NCBI GenBank assembly: GCA_019096065.1
Contig: JAGUCH010000002.1
Span: 2,058,501-2,122,500, forward strand
From: Paracyclopina nana
Lineage: Eukaryota > Arthropoda > Copepoda > Cyclopoida > Cyclopettidae
Direction: 5' to 3'
DNA length: 64,000 nucleotides
Shown: in pieces, positions 1 through 13,000 of the stretch
Layout of the letters: the number at the start of each line of letters is the position of its first letter
How positions within the stretch are numbered: position 1 is the first letter of the stretch
Notes under the pieces: generated by a model
What the model saw: only the letters and a program-made list of their open reading frames with translations
What the model was told of the DNA's origin: nothing
Database searches by the model: none
Program-made: the position numbers and the translations under genes

Positions 1-340
1 GGGCCGACTCGTCCACAAAGGCCTTTTCAAGGTCGTCGAGGTAGTGCTTGTAGGTGTACGCGTCATTGCTCGACTTCTTGTCGATGGAATTGATCATTTC
101 CAACGCAAGGCCGACAATAGATGCCTTGATCAGCATCTTCTTGGTGACTTCCGGCTCTATCGAGTCCTCGAATTGGGACTCGATATGCATCCGCCATTGC
201 TGGAAGGAGCGGCTATCCGTCTCGCGGAGCAGTTGGAGTTGTTGAGGCCGACGCTGAACAGCAGCGTTGGCTCTCATTTGGCGGTTGACCTCAAGGGCCA
301 CCGCAGCAGCTATATCTTGTGGTGGCTGGGCCTATGCGTG
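1..340 (-). mobile_element. Gag-like coding edge of an old LTR-type retroelement
   Basis: The minus strand has an open frame of about 100 residues that continues past the left window edge. It shows the loose pattern of retroelement Gag capsid regions: an F-x-x-W-x-x-x-I-E-x-x-F stretch, then a K-x-x-L-I-x-A-x-x-x-G helix, then Y-x-x-Y-L-x-x-L-E-x-x-F. A methionine near 277 is a possible start. Base composition is more GC-rich than the flanking DNA. Family (Ty3/gypsy-like or other) cannot be fixed from this piece, and since the body lies outside the window, whether the element is whole cannot be said. Confidence 0.45.
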
Positions 341-399
341 GGGGAGAAGAGTGAGCTTTCGGTCTTTTGTGAGAATGTGCTATTATAATTACCATGGTG

Positions 400-1560
400 G
401 TCTACGATTCAACAATGAAGTGAGTTGTGATTACTGTTAACTGAGGGAAAGCCCGAAAGGAACTGATAGCTATTTCCCACCAGCGCGGTCTTATATATCC
501 GCCAACGCGCTCGCAGGTCACTGCAGAGGGTTGTGGCGTGACATTTATTGATTGTTTACTGACCACCGAAAATGCCACGCTGGTGTCACATTTCTCCTTA
601 TCGTTTATTTGACCGTGACCCGCACGTGGTGACCAGCTTTAGCTTCAGTGGAATCCTGATAGCTCGCAGCTGTTGATCCGCTACCGGTCATGTGGTCACC
701 ACGTGGTCATGAGCTTCTATCCTCCTTCTCCACCCCTTTATTTGTACATTGTCATGGGGTGGCCGGCTCCAGCATTCACTGGAATCCAAATGATTTGCGA
801 CTGGTGTTAGCAGCCCCGACCATTCGGCCATTGTCCCCCCATAACAATTACTATTTGATCACCTGCAGTTGGAATTCGCCCGTGAGTTGACCGGCCCTAG
901 CTTAACTAGGATCTACAATGATTTGCACCAGCGTTGGCCGGGCTGACCATTCGGCCGCTGGCTCTCACGGACAATCCCTTTGATTGTTATTTGATAGCTT
1001 TTTGATTGTTTGCAGCTGCAGCTATTGCAGAGTGATCTTTGCCCTTTTGCTCTGGTCTGAGCTTTACATTTTTACATTTTAGCCACCACTATTTTACTTT
1101 TTATAGTCAACTGCCTTTCATGCTTTCAGCATTAATCTCTCTTTACTTCGTGGCTTGCACGTAGGTTCATGTTCTGTGTTCTGGCAGTTGACTCGAGCAT
1201 GATATTATTTGAGCAGCACTATTATCCCTTTTATACTTATCGTGTATACTTAGCACTTATAGCTTCCGGCAGGATGTACTTAATGGGTAGTGGAGTGATG
1301 AAATCACAGGTCCAACGACCCGCGCCATCTGTAGTAGGTCGAGATATACTACTGTGACTTATCAAGCCACTACTCGTATCTAGGCTACGTCAAGCGGGGA
1401 CGGGCCTGGAGGCTAGCAGAGGTCAGTCTTTGGGCCGCAGACAACACGTGTCAATGCGGTGAATTTATTTCCTTTACTGATGATCACACTATACTACTCG
1501 TTATACTACCGCGCGCCCGAGGCGAGCGCGCGCAGCGAGCGGTCGACCCGTAGGCCGACA
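400..1560 (-). repeat. GC-richer, internally repeated LTR-like flank of the retroelement
   Basis: This stretch lies upstream of the Gag-like frame, where an LTR and leader would be expected. It is GC-richer than the DNA to its right. It holds two related blocks, around 760-840 and 890-960, both carrying GACCATTCGGCC and a nearby ATGATTTGC. A CG-rich block lies near 1510-1555. I could not find a second LTR or place the LTR ends, so this is an inference from position and composition. Confidence 0.3.
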
Positions 1561-4054
1561 CGCTCCCTGCTACAAATATGTGACAGCAAGCATTACACAC
1601 AGATTTCCCAAGCTTCTGTAAATTGCGTCATTTGTTTACCATTCGTCAAAATAAGCTCATTTTCATCTTTAAATCAGCAAATCCACACTCACATTTTTCA
1701 TCAGTGATTTCAACGAGCGTTGGAATTGCTAAAAAAGCTTGAAAGCTTTATTGAAGATAAGAACACAAATAAATGTAATAATAGCCAATTAGTGTACCCC
1801 CACAAACATCCCCTTTTTGTTATTGTGTAGCTGTTGCCAAAAACAGATATGAGCATCAATCTTGGCAAATATGTGAGAACATTTTTGGGATACCACAAAT
1901 GCTGCAACCGTTAAAGGAATCAACGAATTCTTCTTCCTTGTGCCATCATTTGAGATAAAAAGGTCAATTCGTTTAGATGATCCATGAGCTCCTGCAAACT
2001 GTAGCAACATTTGATGATTAAGGCTGTTTTTACCGCTGCTGTGCAACCCCAACGAATTAGAGGAATGAGTGGACGAAAAGCTAAGCACCAACAGCTAATT
2101 AATCATATTAGCTTCCATATAAATGCCAGAATGATTTTTCAAAAACTTATGTAGTTTAGTACATGATCCATAAATGCCAAGTTTCTGGCCACGCCAAAAT
2201 TGATATCAGTTTACTTGAGTGACATACAGAACAACATTTAAAAATTAATGTACCTTTTTATGATGGCCTTTGCTGCCAAATCAATACTAGAAAAGACAAA
2301 ACGGAATTTTGCCATTTGGCACAAAAAAATGTTGTTTCCTGGATGTAGTATTCGGAGGTGCCCAAGCTGTTTTTGAAAAGGGTGAGAGTGTGAATTTGGT
2401 CAATTTCGCAATAGATAAATGGAGAAAAGCTTTAAGGACGTTTTTTGCTGATGAAATCTTCCTCTTCTTCATGCAAGCAAATCACAAAGAAAGAGCAAGT
2501 CATCATAATAAGCCATTATCTCTAAAGCAATGACAATTTGACAGCAGTTTTTTTTCAATCTCTCAAACACGAAGAATAAGAAGTTTGCTTAACACCACAC
2601 ATCAAAAATATCCATGGCTATTTGTCAATCACTCATAGGGAAATGTTTGCTTATTTGTTTTTGCAAGAACAATGATGATGTTGTCTTACTAACAGGGGTC
2701 AATTGTCAATCACCAAGGTTAATATGAGTGCAATATGAAAAATATGACTAACCTGGCAATTTTGGCAGGGGAAGTAAGGATTTGAACATTTTTCGAGAGC
2801 ATGTTTATGTTAATGTCCTCAATTTTGGCGTGCCTTGCCCAAGGTGGACTTGACCTTGGTCACCCATGCAAACATCACCATCTTCTTCTTCTTTTATGAA
2901 TAATGAGAAAATTTGTTTCCATTTTCTCATGAGTCATGATCCAGCCATTGTTGCTTGAACTTGCCTCCTCCTCTTTGCTGCTAGATGATGAGTCAAGTGT
3001 TTGTCTCAGCATTGTGATGCCTAATTTCTTCCTAGGATGGCAATTCCATTGTCATCATTCTCCTTGGGGAGTAGTCAATAATTTGCATCAAAAAAAATAC
3101 CCTAAGCAACGCGTGGCCAAGGATCCAAGCTGGAATTTGAGCTAAAGTGGGTTAGTGTTTGAATTTTTCCGGCCAGGTTGACAAGTGCAAAGTCTTAAAT
3201 TTGTGGGTTTTCTCCCATGCTGGATTTTGGCTAACCTTTAATCTTTCTTTCTCCGGAAGTTGTCAAAGGGAGAAAATGTAAATGCTCTTCATGCAAGAAG
3301 AGGAGAACTTCTTGATATGAAAATCATGTCACGATCTTTTAGTGGCTGATGTCACTTCCTCAATCACGGTACCATCACAAATTCACAATGGGACAAAATT
3401 TCTCATAAGCCAAGCTTCAAGCCAGGGATTCAACGCACTTGAAGTTCCACTGTGTCGAAAGCATCAACATGATAGTCGAACAATAAAAGTTTCACTTTGA
3501 GCAATATTTTGAAAAGGCCAAATTTTGCCGTCTACTTTCTTCCGAATATTTTAAGGCTCTTTGTTGACTTCTTTGCTCTTAGACAACGAACGTTTTCCAG
3601 CCAAAATAAGTAATAAAAACTAATGTGCGATTTTCATTCCGGTATTTTGTAGCAGTATTTCGCCAGAAAAAACTAGTGTTCTTGATATTCCTCCGCGACT
3701 TCGTTTTACTACGAAGTCGCGGAGGAATATCCCTAGAAAAAACTAAACAAACGTCATAGTTACCAGAACAACTTTATAAATGATGTCAATGCGCAAAGTT
3801 GGCATTTTATCAAAATATTTGGCTATAAACTGCTAAAAATACCAAAAAGCCATTTTAGCTCCTAAAACAAAACAAGAAATTGGCGGAATTTAGAGAAAAC
3901 TCTGAAAAGTTAGAAAATGGCTGAAAATCATCACCGCCTCAATTTTGAATGCCGTAATTTTGGTGCAATTTCTCAGAAAAAGCAGGAGGTGTAATTTTTT
4001 CCCGCGGTTTTCGGTGTGCAAGACTCTAAGATGTCTGTTTCTGTGTCTTTTCAG
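1561..4054. other. AT-rich spacer or cadherin 5' intron; no gene seen
   Basis: This stretch has only short, compositionally biased open frames and no recognisable protein. It ends at the acceptor of the first cadherin exon that I can find (CTTTTCAG, ending at 4054). The signal-peptide exon of the cadherin should lie here or left of the window, but I could not identify one. A perfect 21-bp-arm hairpin at 3684-3731 is listed separately. Confidence 0.5.
3665..3745. repeat. Perfect hairpin flanked by 11-bp direct repeats
   Basis: Positions 3684-3704 and 3711-3731 are perfect inverted repeats (arms start GATATTCCTCCGCGACTTCG) around a 6-base loop. The direct repeat AGAAAAAACTA lies just outside at 3665-3675 and 3735-3745. 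The arms are GC-rich against AT-rich surroundings. This looks like a tiny foldback insertion or a structured element. There is no coding sequence in it. Confidence 0.7.
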
Positions 4055-7000
4055 CGTGTCGATTTCGCGGAGAACGAACGGGTGAAAAGCTAATTCGATT
4101 GTCAGAAGCCACGCCAATTGGCACCGAGGCATTTCGAGTCCTGGCATTTCCAAGGCGCAATTTCAACATCCAAGCCATTGACGGGGTGAGTTGTAGGCTC
4201 TTTTGACAGCCATGCCAAAAGGAGTATCTGACCATTTGCAAACTCCCGAATTTCCTTTCCAGTCCCGAGAATTGGGCGGCTATTTTTCGTTTCGCGAATT
4301 GGACCGGAGCCGAGTGAGCATTGTCCTCGAAAAAAGCCTTCAAGATTTGGTGGATCAATCAGCACCAACTTCCTCCATTCAATTTAGGCTTGCATGTCGA
4401 GGAATTGATGGGGTAAAAAAGCTCAAATCCACAAGCGTTGCAATGGTTAAATTTGCCCTTTTTCCTCAGGACACCGATTACCTTCCAGTCACCGTTTTCG
4501 TCGAGGATATCAATGACAACAAACCCGAGTTTCTGGGAGCTCCATATCGAATCAGGGTGGAAGAGCTCACTCCTCCGGGATTGACCATTTTCAGAGGCCT
4601 CCAGGCTTTGGACAGGGACAAGCCCAACACTGCCAACAGCGAGGTGACCTACAGCATCATTGAGGGCAACGAGCAAAGGAAATTCAGCGTTGAAGCCACT
4701 TCTTCCAAGAAAGCAGTTGTGGTGCTTAGAAAGGAGCTGGATTACGACTCGGGCGATAAGCTCTTCAACCTTACCATTAAAGCTGAGGTAATAGACAAAA
4801 TTGCGCCCAAAAAAAGATGATGGCATTGTGTGTAATTGCTACAGACTTTATGTCTTGTTCTACCCTTGAATAGTAATCACGTTGTTTTCTGTGAAACACG
4901 TGTGATCCTTATCTGCGTAGCGCAAGGAATCTTCTCCCATGCCTACTAATTAATTTCGGCAAATAAGCCATATGGCTGTGTATACTTTATTGAAGCCATT
5001 AAAAGCCTTAGTTGTTTTATGGACAGTTAAAGCTTCTTCATTCTTCAGTGGTGGTGCCAAAGTTGGTTTTTCTTCAGACAGAGGAGGAAGCAGTTTGTGC
5101 CATAATAATTGCCATACTTAATGAGTCTTTTTAACCATTTTTCACTTAGTGCGGTGGTTATAGCAGAAGTGAAATCGAAAAAGCAGTAATTATTATTGTT
5201 TCTAGGATAATGGAGCTCCTCCCTTGGCCTCGGAGACCTTTTTAGTGATTGACATCCGTGATGGTGACGATCTGAATCCCACCTTCACCGAGGCGCTTTA
5301 TTCGACCCAAATCCAGGAGGATTATCCAATCACAGTAAGGATTTCTCCTTCTGCTATTTTATGGGTGTCAAGGTTGATTTGTATGTTGCATGATGATCCC
5401 AGTCGGCGGCAATTCTACACGAAACTCTTCCGCTGCTGCATATAGTAAATTAGGTGATTTCAACGCGCGGAGCTTCTCTTCTTTGCGGCGTTTTCAGCCA
5501 CTAAAAGGGATTATTCGGTCTGCATTTCAAGGATGCAAAAATTGGAAGAAACTGGCCATTTAATTTTGATATAAACAGCAATTACGCTACTTTACTAATG
5601 GCCGCATTACAATTACTGACGTAACTGTCTATTATTTTTACGCCCTGACCTCAATTTGCACCGTGTAATTAACTTTCAATTTGCTACTTCTAGTTAGTAT
5701 CAATATTGGATTTCTGATATTAATCCTGTTGGAGCACGACTGCAACCGGAAATATCGATGTTGGTAGCCTTTGCAGCAACGCTCCATTTTTACGAGATTG
5801 CTGATATTTTCTTGGCCTTGGCCAGGAAATTTCGAAATTACTTTATCACGTGCTCTACTACTAGCCACGATGCTCCAATTTTGCTTCTTGTTCGCAAACA
5901 CTATTCTTTTAAGGCCTTCGCGAAATGTGAAGTTGCTGCTGCTGTGCAAAAAAACACCTTTGAGTATGCTTGAGAAATTGACGGAAAGAAACATAATTGC
6001 AAATCGTGAGCAATTGTGATCATTATCATTAAATTATTTCATATATGAACAATGCACAAATGGGTTTTTGTTGCATCATTAAAAAGATCGCTGTTTGCAT
6101 CTGATTTGCTTACTTCAGCAGATATTGCAGCAATCTAAGTAAAGGTTGAGCCATGTTGTGGCTTCTGAGTTAGGTACTCTCATTCGCTGAGACTGACACT
6201 AATGTTAGCTGAGACTCGAGTCAACTAAGACTCAAGTTAGCTAAAATTCAAGTTACTCAAAGGAGCTGAGATTCAAAGGAGCTGAGACTCAAATTAGCTG
6301 AGACTCAAAGTAGCTGAGACTCAAATTAGCTGAGACTCAAAGTAGCTGAGACTCAAAGTAGCTGAGACTCAAAGTAGCTGAGACTCAAAGTAGCTAGCTG
6401 AGACTCAATGTAGCTAGCTGAGACTCAAAGTAGCTAGCTGAGACTCAAAGTAGCTAGCTGAGACTCTAAGTAGCTAGCTGAGACTCAAAGTAGCTGAGAC
6501 TCAAAGTAGCTAGCTGAGACTCAAAGTAGCTAGCTGAGACTCAAAGTAGCTAGCTGAGACTCAAAGTAGCTAGCTGAGACTCTAAGTAGCTAGCTGAGAC
6601 TCAAAGTAGCTGAGACTCAAAGTAGCTAGCTGAGACTCAAAGTAGCTAGCTGAGACTCAAAGTAGCTAGCTGAGACTCAAAGTAGCTAGCTGAGACTCAA
6701 AGTAGCTAGCTGAGACTCAAAGTAGCTAGCTGAGACTCAAAGTAGCTAGTTGAGACTCAAGATAGCTGAAACTCAGTTAGCTAGCTGAGACTCAAAGTAG
6801 CTAGTTGAGACTCAAGATAGCTGAGACTCAGTTAGCTAGCTGAGACTCAAAGTAGCTAGTTGAGACTCAAAGTAGCTAGCTGAGACTCAAGATAGCTGAG
6901 ACTCAGTTTGCTGAGACTCAAAGTAGCAGATACTTAAAGTAGCTGAGACTCAAGTTAGGTGATACTGAATAGAGACTCAATTAACTGAGACTGAAGTTAG

Positions 7001-10000
7001 TTGAGTATCAAGATGCTTAGACTCAATTAGGTGACCGTCAAAACTGAGACTAAATAGTCTAAAACTAATGATTCTCAATGTAACTGATACTCATGGTTAG
7101 TTATAAGTCATGTTACTTATTACTGAACTAGTAAAAATATTCCTTTAAAGGAGCAGACAGTGCAGTGGTTTGTTTGCCTGAGCCTCAATTCAGGTGAAAT
7201 GTAAAGTAATTGCATACGTGTGTTTTATTGGCATCATTGGCCTGAAATTGTCCTTGGCAAGTGCTGCTGCTGGAATGGAAGTAAAATGGGGGTTGTTTTT
7301 CATTTATGGCTCGTGTCATCATTTTTAAGGCATGATGGTTTACAGAACACACACACTAAATAAAACGTTGGTAGCAGCAAGCTGCTGCTGTTTTTGCAGA
7401 GGAGTTCAACTTCCAAGGACAATTGATTGAGCCATCATCAATTTTACCCACACATCATCTTCTTTTGAAATTGCACAAACAGCATTTCTTCCGCGACTAC
7501 AATACATAGTTTATGCGCTATTTGATGCCTTGCTAATCTTCCAAAAAATCCCCAAATTGCCCCTTATTTTTAGCAGCGATCGTGACCAAATTCAGCCTTA
7601 TTTTCATTTGGCCAACCTTTACCATTTTTTCTCGGCCAGGAAAAAATAGCATAATTTGAAGCACAAAACACTATTTTTGATTCAGCTTTGAATTATGCTG
7701 TAAAACGTGACAAAATTGGAGCAGACACTTTTTTACAGCATGCTGTAAATTTTTTGTTTTTTTTCCTCGATTACGAAAAATCCCAGGATACGATCCTCCA
7801 AAATTTGTGTGGAGTATCATCATAAATTGAACATGATAATAATCATGGTATGATCTGCACATTTGGGTCGTGATGAGGATGGAGGGGCAGACCTAATTAA
7901 GGCTAAATGAGATCAAAAACATCTCCATTTTCTGATGATGGTGTGCATTATTTTTCTGCGGCATTAAATCATCCCATTATGAAATTGTGCCGTTATGTTA
8001 TTTTTTCACTCCATGCGCGCGAAGAGCAAAGCTATGTAAATGTACAAAACATGAGAGACACCGTGTCTAATGATGTTGATGGTTGGACAAATGGCCATGT
8101 ACATGGACCCAGGTCGCAGGCATTATTCAACTTTTGGCACTTACATTACCTCCACAAATGTTAAGGCCGATCTCATATCTCCTCTTTTTTATGCTTGATT
8201 TACACAATATGTTATGCTAGATTACATATCAAATTAACCCTTGCTTTTAAATTTGGGGTGACAAAGTAATCCTTACTCATTATAGTTGGGAATAAGCAGC
8301 TTTGAAGTGCCTTGCTTGACTTAAAAATATGGCGAGTTTTGCGGTAAAAAAATAGTCCTTGCTCTAAGTTATGTGTGACCAATTTTTTAAATTTTACCTT
8401 GCTCGACTAAATTTAGTAAATTTGGCGTATGAAAACACTTATTTGCTCAAGTTATGACTAATTTACAAACACCTTGCTTGACTCAAATGATTTGAAGAGT
8501 CTGGCGTTGAAGATAGGTAGGTAACTAATATTGAACGCGTGGACCTCACATGTGAAAAATGAAATTTCCTCTGCACAGCTTGCATCTTTTTTCAAGTAGA
8601 AATCATGCTAATAATGGCTTTTTTCCTTCAGACTTTTAAATTTCGAGGAAAATTCAGCTTTTTGAAAACGAGGTAATTTATGGGTGAGCTTGAAAGGAAC
8701 AATACACACAAGGTGGCCATTAAGTATAATTTCCATCATAATGGGTGAAAATTCAATTTTTATCAGGATTGGCTTGAAAATGTTAAAATCAGCCGGGCTC
8801 TCAAAATGAGCAATATATTGTTAAATGGGGTCCAGTTACCCAATTTGATGAATAGCTTTTTGGCCTGATGGAAATGTTTGCATACATATAGTTTAGGTCA
8901 AGCATCCATTTATTATTTCTAACTAAGGGATGCATTTTTGACAATGGCGGCCTTTTATTTCCATCACTACTCATTTTTCGTTTGAAGTGTATTGAAAATG
9001 CATCTTTTCTGTTGTTCTTGAGAAAATGTGGACATCAAGCAATTTTCAGCGAAGCAGTCTTTGGCTGTCCATAATTTCATGTCAGCTATTTTGGCATTGA
9101 ATGGAATTCCACCAACTCATGGGCTCAGAAAGGGAAATGATTAAAGCTGTTGCAAAACAGCTTCCATGGATGCTACGAACAATGGGGCTGATTTGTCAAG
9201 ACATGTCGAAGCAATTTTCACACACTGGCCATGCCTGCAATTCGACTTGGAATATTTCTGCTTTTACAGTTGAGCCAGAGTTGGCGGAATGCGGCATTTC
9301 GGCACTCTCACAAACAGAATCATTAAAAGGAGACCACTCCTCGTTATAAAAAAATTTAAAGTGCTCGCGCGCGCGCGGCTCTCATTCAAAATTCAAAGGA
9401 ACTCCAATTCGGCCTTTTTATTGAAGCAATCCACAGTGGACTAAAGAATGCGCATTACGACAAAAAACTAGCATAAAAAGCAAAAAAAAAATATATATTT
9501 ATGTATTATAGAATTTCCGAAGATGAGCGCCGAGTAAGGAAAATTATCCACTGTGGAAGCGCAGTATTTTTTTGTGACCAACGTAAGTAATGAGGTCAAA
9601 TGGTATGAATATTTTATATTCTCAAGACCTTTGACTTGTGGTGTGGTTAGACCTGAAAATAGCGTAGGATTTCCTCCGAAAAAATCAACAGATGTTGAAA
9701 CGTCGAAAACAATGCGCAAGCTGGATTGTCTCCGCATCGAAAACAATGATATTGAATATACTGTACTGAAAAAAAAAGACACAAGGACTTGAGAGTCTTT
9801 CTTTATGCATACACTCATTTTCGTTGTGGTGATTGAAAAATTGCCTAATTTCAGCATTTGGACCGAGGCTGAGTAGGATTGGCTCAACTTTCACTCTGGA
9901 CTTCTTTCTTAGATCGACGGCAAAATGTGGGCAGATATTTCAAGTGATCATCTTCGCTCAATTTCTATTCAATAATTTTTCGGCTCAAATCAAGGATCAG

Positions 10001-13000
10001 TCTCACTCCATCAATAGCAAAATAACTAGAGGACAGCGATTTTTTTCCGAGATAGGAAATCGGCCTTTTTTCACTCGAGACAAATTTCAGCCAGCGTCAT
10101 TCATTATGCAAAACGAAAACTTCGAAGCTGAAGAAGACGAGTCTGCATTTTTTGCTTGCCTTTACCCCCCAACAATTTCCAATTAGTCTCATATTATTCA
10201 CATGTGCCAGAGCGCAATTTTCGCCACTTTTTTATTGCAGCATCATATGGCACTCTGATAAAGGTTGAAGCTACATTTTTGAATGATGGGCAAAGTGATC
10301 CGAATTTCCAATCAAAATTCTGGCATCTCCATTAGTCCACATCACATTTATATATACTAGTGTATTACTATACTGCGGAGAAGAAAGTCGATGTAGAGAG
10401 AAGTCATGCATTTTGATGATTTCAGCCCCGAAAATCATGCCTAACACACAATGGAAATATCAATTACAACGCATGGAATCTCATGATGAAAAGCGCTTGT
10501 CCACTGTGCAATTACTTTACTACTACTACTGCACACTGGTCCATAATGCACGTTTCTGAAATTCATGCATGCATGCAAAATTTCAAAGTTTGAACTTGTG
10601 ACCCTAACTTTATGGCTGTAAGCAAGCTGCGTAGTAATACACACGCCAATTGAGGAAAAAAGGCTAAATTTGCCACTGAAATTGCGATTATTCGGTGCCA
10701 TAATAATGGCTTTTTTCCACAATGGCTAATTAAAAGTCGGGCACCATTTTTCCACACAAAATTCTTTCACAGTTGATCAAGCAGCTCGGATTTTTTTTTA
10801 CAAGAAACTACCTCTATCCAAGGTCAGATTAATTTCGTAGCACATGGACACGTTTGCGGAATCCATCGTCGAAAACTGAAAAAATCAATTGATTAATGAA
10901 ACAATTTTAACCTGGAGCGATGCGATTTGAAATTGCACCTTCGGCAAAGGCCTTCCTTAATTGAAGTTCTCGTGATTAGGAAATGTTTTTCATAGAAAAA
11001 TGGAAAATACAACATTTGAATATGTACCGTTTATTTTTGCCTACATATTCTCTTGAATTTGATTGCTCAGAACGCTCTAGGATCGAGAATGTATTGGATT
11101 CTCACGTGCCTTTAGGTTATGAAATTTCTTACATTTCTCCAGGCCCAACAATTGCAAAAAGGTCCCCACATGGAGATCATTTTTTATTGAAAAATGCTCA
11201 AACTACATAAGAAATTCGAACTTGCATTTTCTGTGCCAATTACAGGCAATCGACTCTTTTTAAGCATTTCGGCCCAGTGTGCTCCTCGACTGTGATAATG
11301 AAAGAGGCTAAGGTCATTTTCAAGTGATGCCAAAACTACATAGTTTGTGGTAACATTCAAATGACTCAACTCTTGATGATGATCATCAGCATGGGGAGCT
11401 TAAGGCCATTATATGCTAGCAATATGGGTAAACTCACTTGTTATTATTAATGGTCCATAAATTCACGAGGAGATGTAGTAGCTTGAGAAAAATGACCTAA
11501 ACAAATCAATTAAAGCAGAGTGACCACATAAATCAGCCTGCTTCCAAATGGCAATTTAAAAAAGGGCCCTTTAAGGCTACATAAAGCAGGCTTTTAGTGC
11601 CTATTATATGGAATACCATTTGAGATTTCAGCTGCATACAGGAGGGAAAATTGCTTTGGCTGTTATGCGATTGCAGCAGATTTTGTGAGGAGCAATTTGG
11701 GAAAAAAATTGATCTTGTCCTTGAGGATGGAAAAAACAAAACAATTGCTTCTAAGGCAGTCACACAAACTTGTGTGTGTAGGGATTTTTAAGGTCATATA
11801 ATTGTAGGTGTCAACAGGGATTTGCCATGTAGTCTTTTGTGGTCAACCTAGCTTGGGAGGACCTGGTTGAAAGCCTTGAAAAATGGCAACACCATTGAGA
11901 TCACCACGTGAAATTGCGGTCATCAAGCGTGGTGTAGTACAACACAGTATAATTATCGTTTGAAAATTGCCCATCGCTGACTGGTGTATATGGTGATAAC
12001 AACGAAAATGGCCAAAATTGCTTGTTGATCATCAAGGATGTACTCTGTTACATAATTGGTCATAGGATTTATTGCCTTTGGGCATCATTTGTATACGAAA
12101 ATATTGCTACTAAATTTGGTTGTTGCCCAAAAAAATGAGAATCAAAAAATTGGCTCAAGATGTTTAAATTATCCGTTTTTTACAACCTACCGTAGATATT
12201 CTGAAAAATACCAGGCATGGATTTTTCCACTATTTATGTATTTTGGCATTTTTTAGCGGTTGTCAGGCGAAACTAGTGTTGTATCGTCTGGAATTTCCGG
12301 AAAAACAAATCGCTGCGCCATCTTGCGGATTTGTGCTGTGCTATGGCAAATGCTTGGCGTTGTAAATGTTGTAAATAATCTAAATTGGCCCGGTTTGTGA
12401 CATCATAAATAGTGGTGGGGTCACACTCGAATAATGTATCAAGTCACGATTTCATCCTGAGCAATGAATCACATGACCACCCACGTGATTTGTACTAATA
12501 ATAATCACTGATGATATCTTCACTTCAGGGAAATCCTGTGGAAAAGCAGCTCAACTTCAACCCCCCAATTTTGGCCTACGATCAAGATTTGGGCATCAAT
12601 GCATCACTCCAATATTCGATCCTTAGCGGTAAGCAAATAATCTCTCCATTTTTTCCTCGCCTTACAAGAAAAGGTCTTCATTTCCTCTTACTATTGATAG
12701 CTACAGGAAACCCCTTTGCAATTCAGCTTCCGACAGATATTTGAGTGATTGAGCAATTTACACCTCACCTTTTTTACAATTTGATAACTCTATTTTAGGC
12801 AACGATTTGGGAATTTTCTCGATTGATCCCGCCACGGGGAATCTGTTTGCCACCAAAGAAATTGACCGCGAAGCTCTTGACCAAGATGAGTTTGAGCTGG
12901 AAATCGAGGCTCAACAAAGAGACAATCCTCTCAAGGCCGCAACGACCAAAATCCAGATCAAAATTCTAGACATCAACGACAACCGGCCCCAATTCGAGGA

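Noticed and set aside
6165-7030. CRISPR-like regular repetition
   Set aside because: Units are contiguous without unique spacers and sit in a eukaryotic intron; it is a minisatellite.
9833-10186. 117-codon plus-strand frame in the cadherin intron
   Set aside because: No family features and no convincing splice sites, and its composition matches the surrounding intron.
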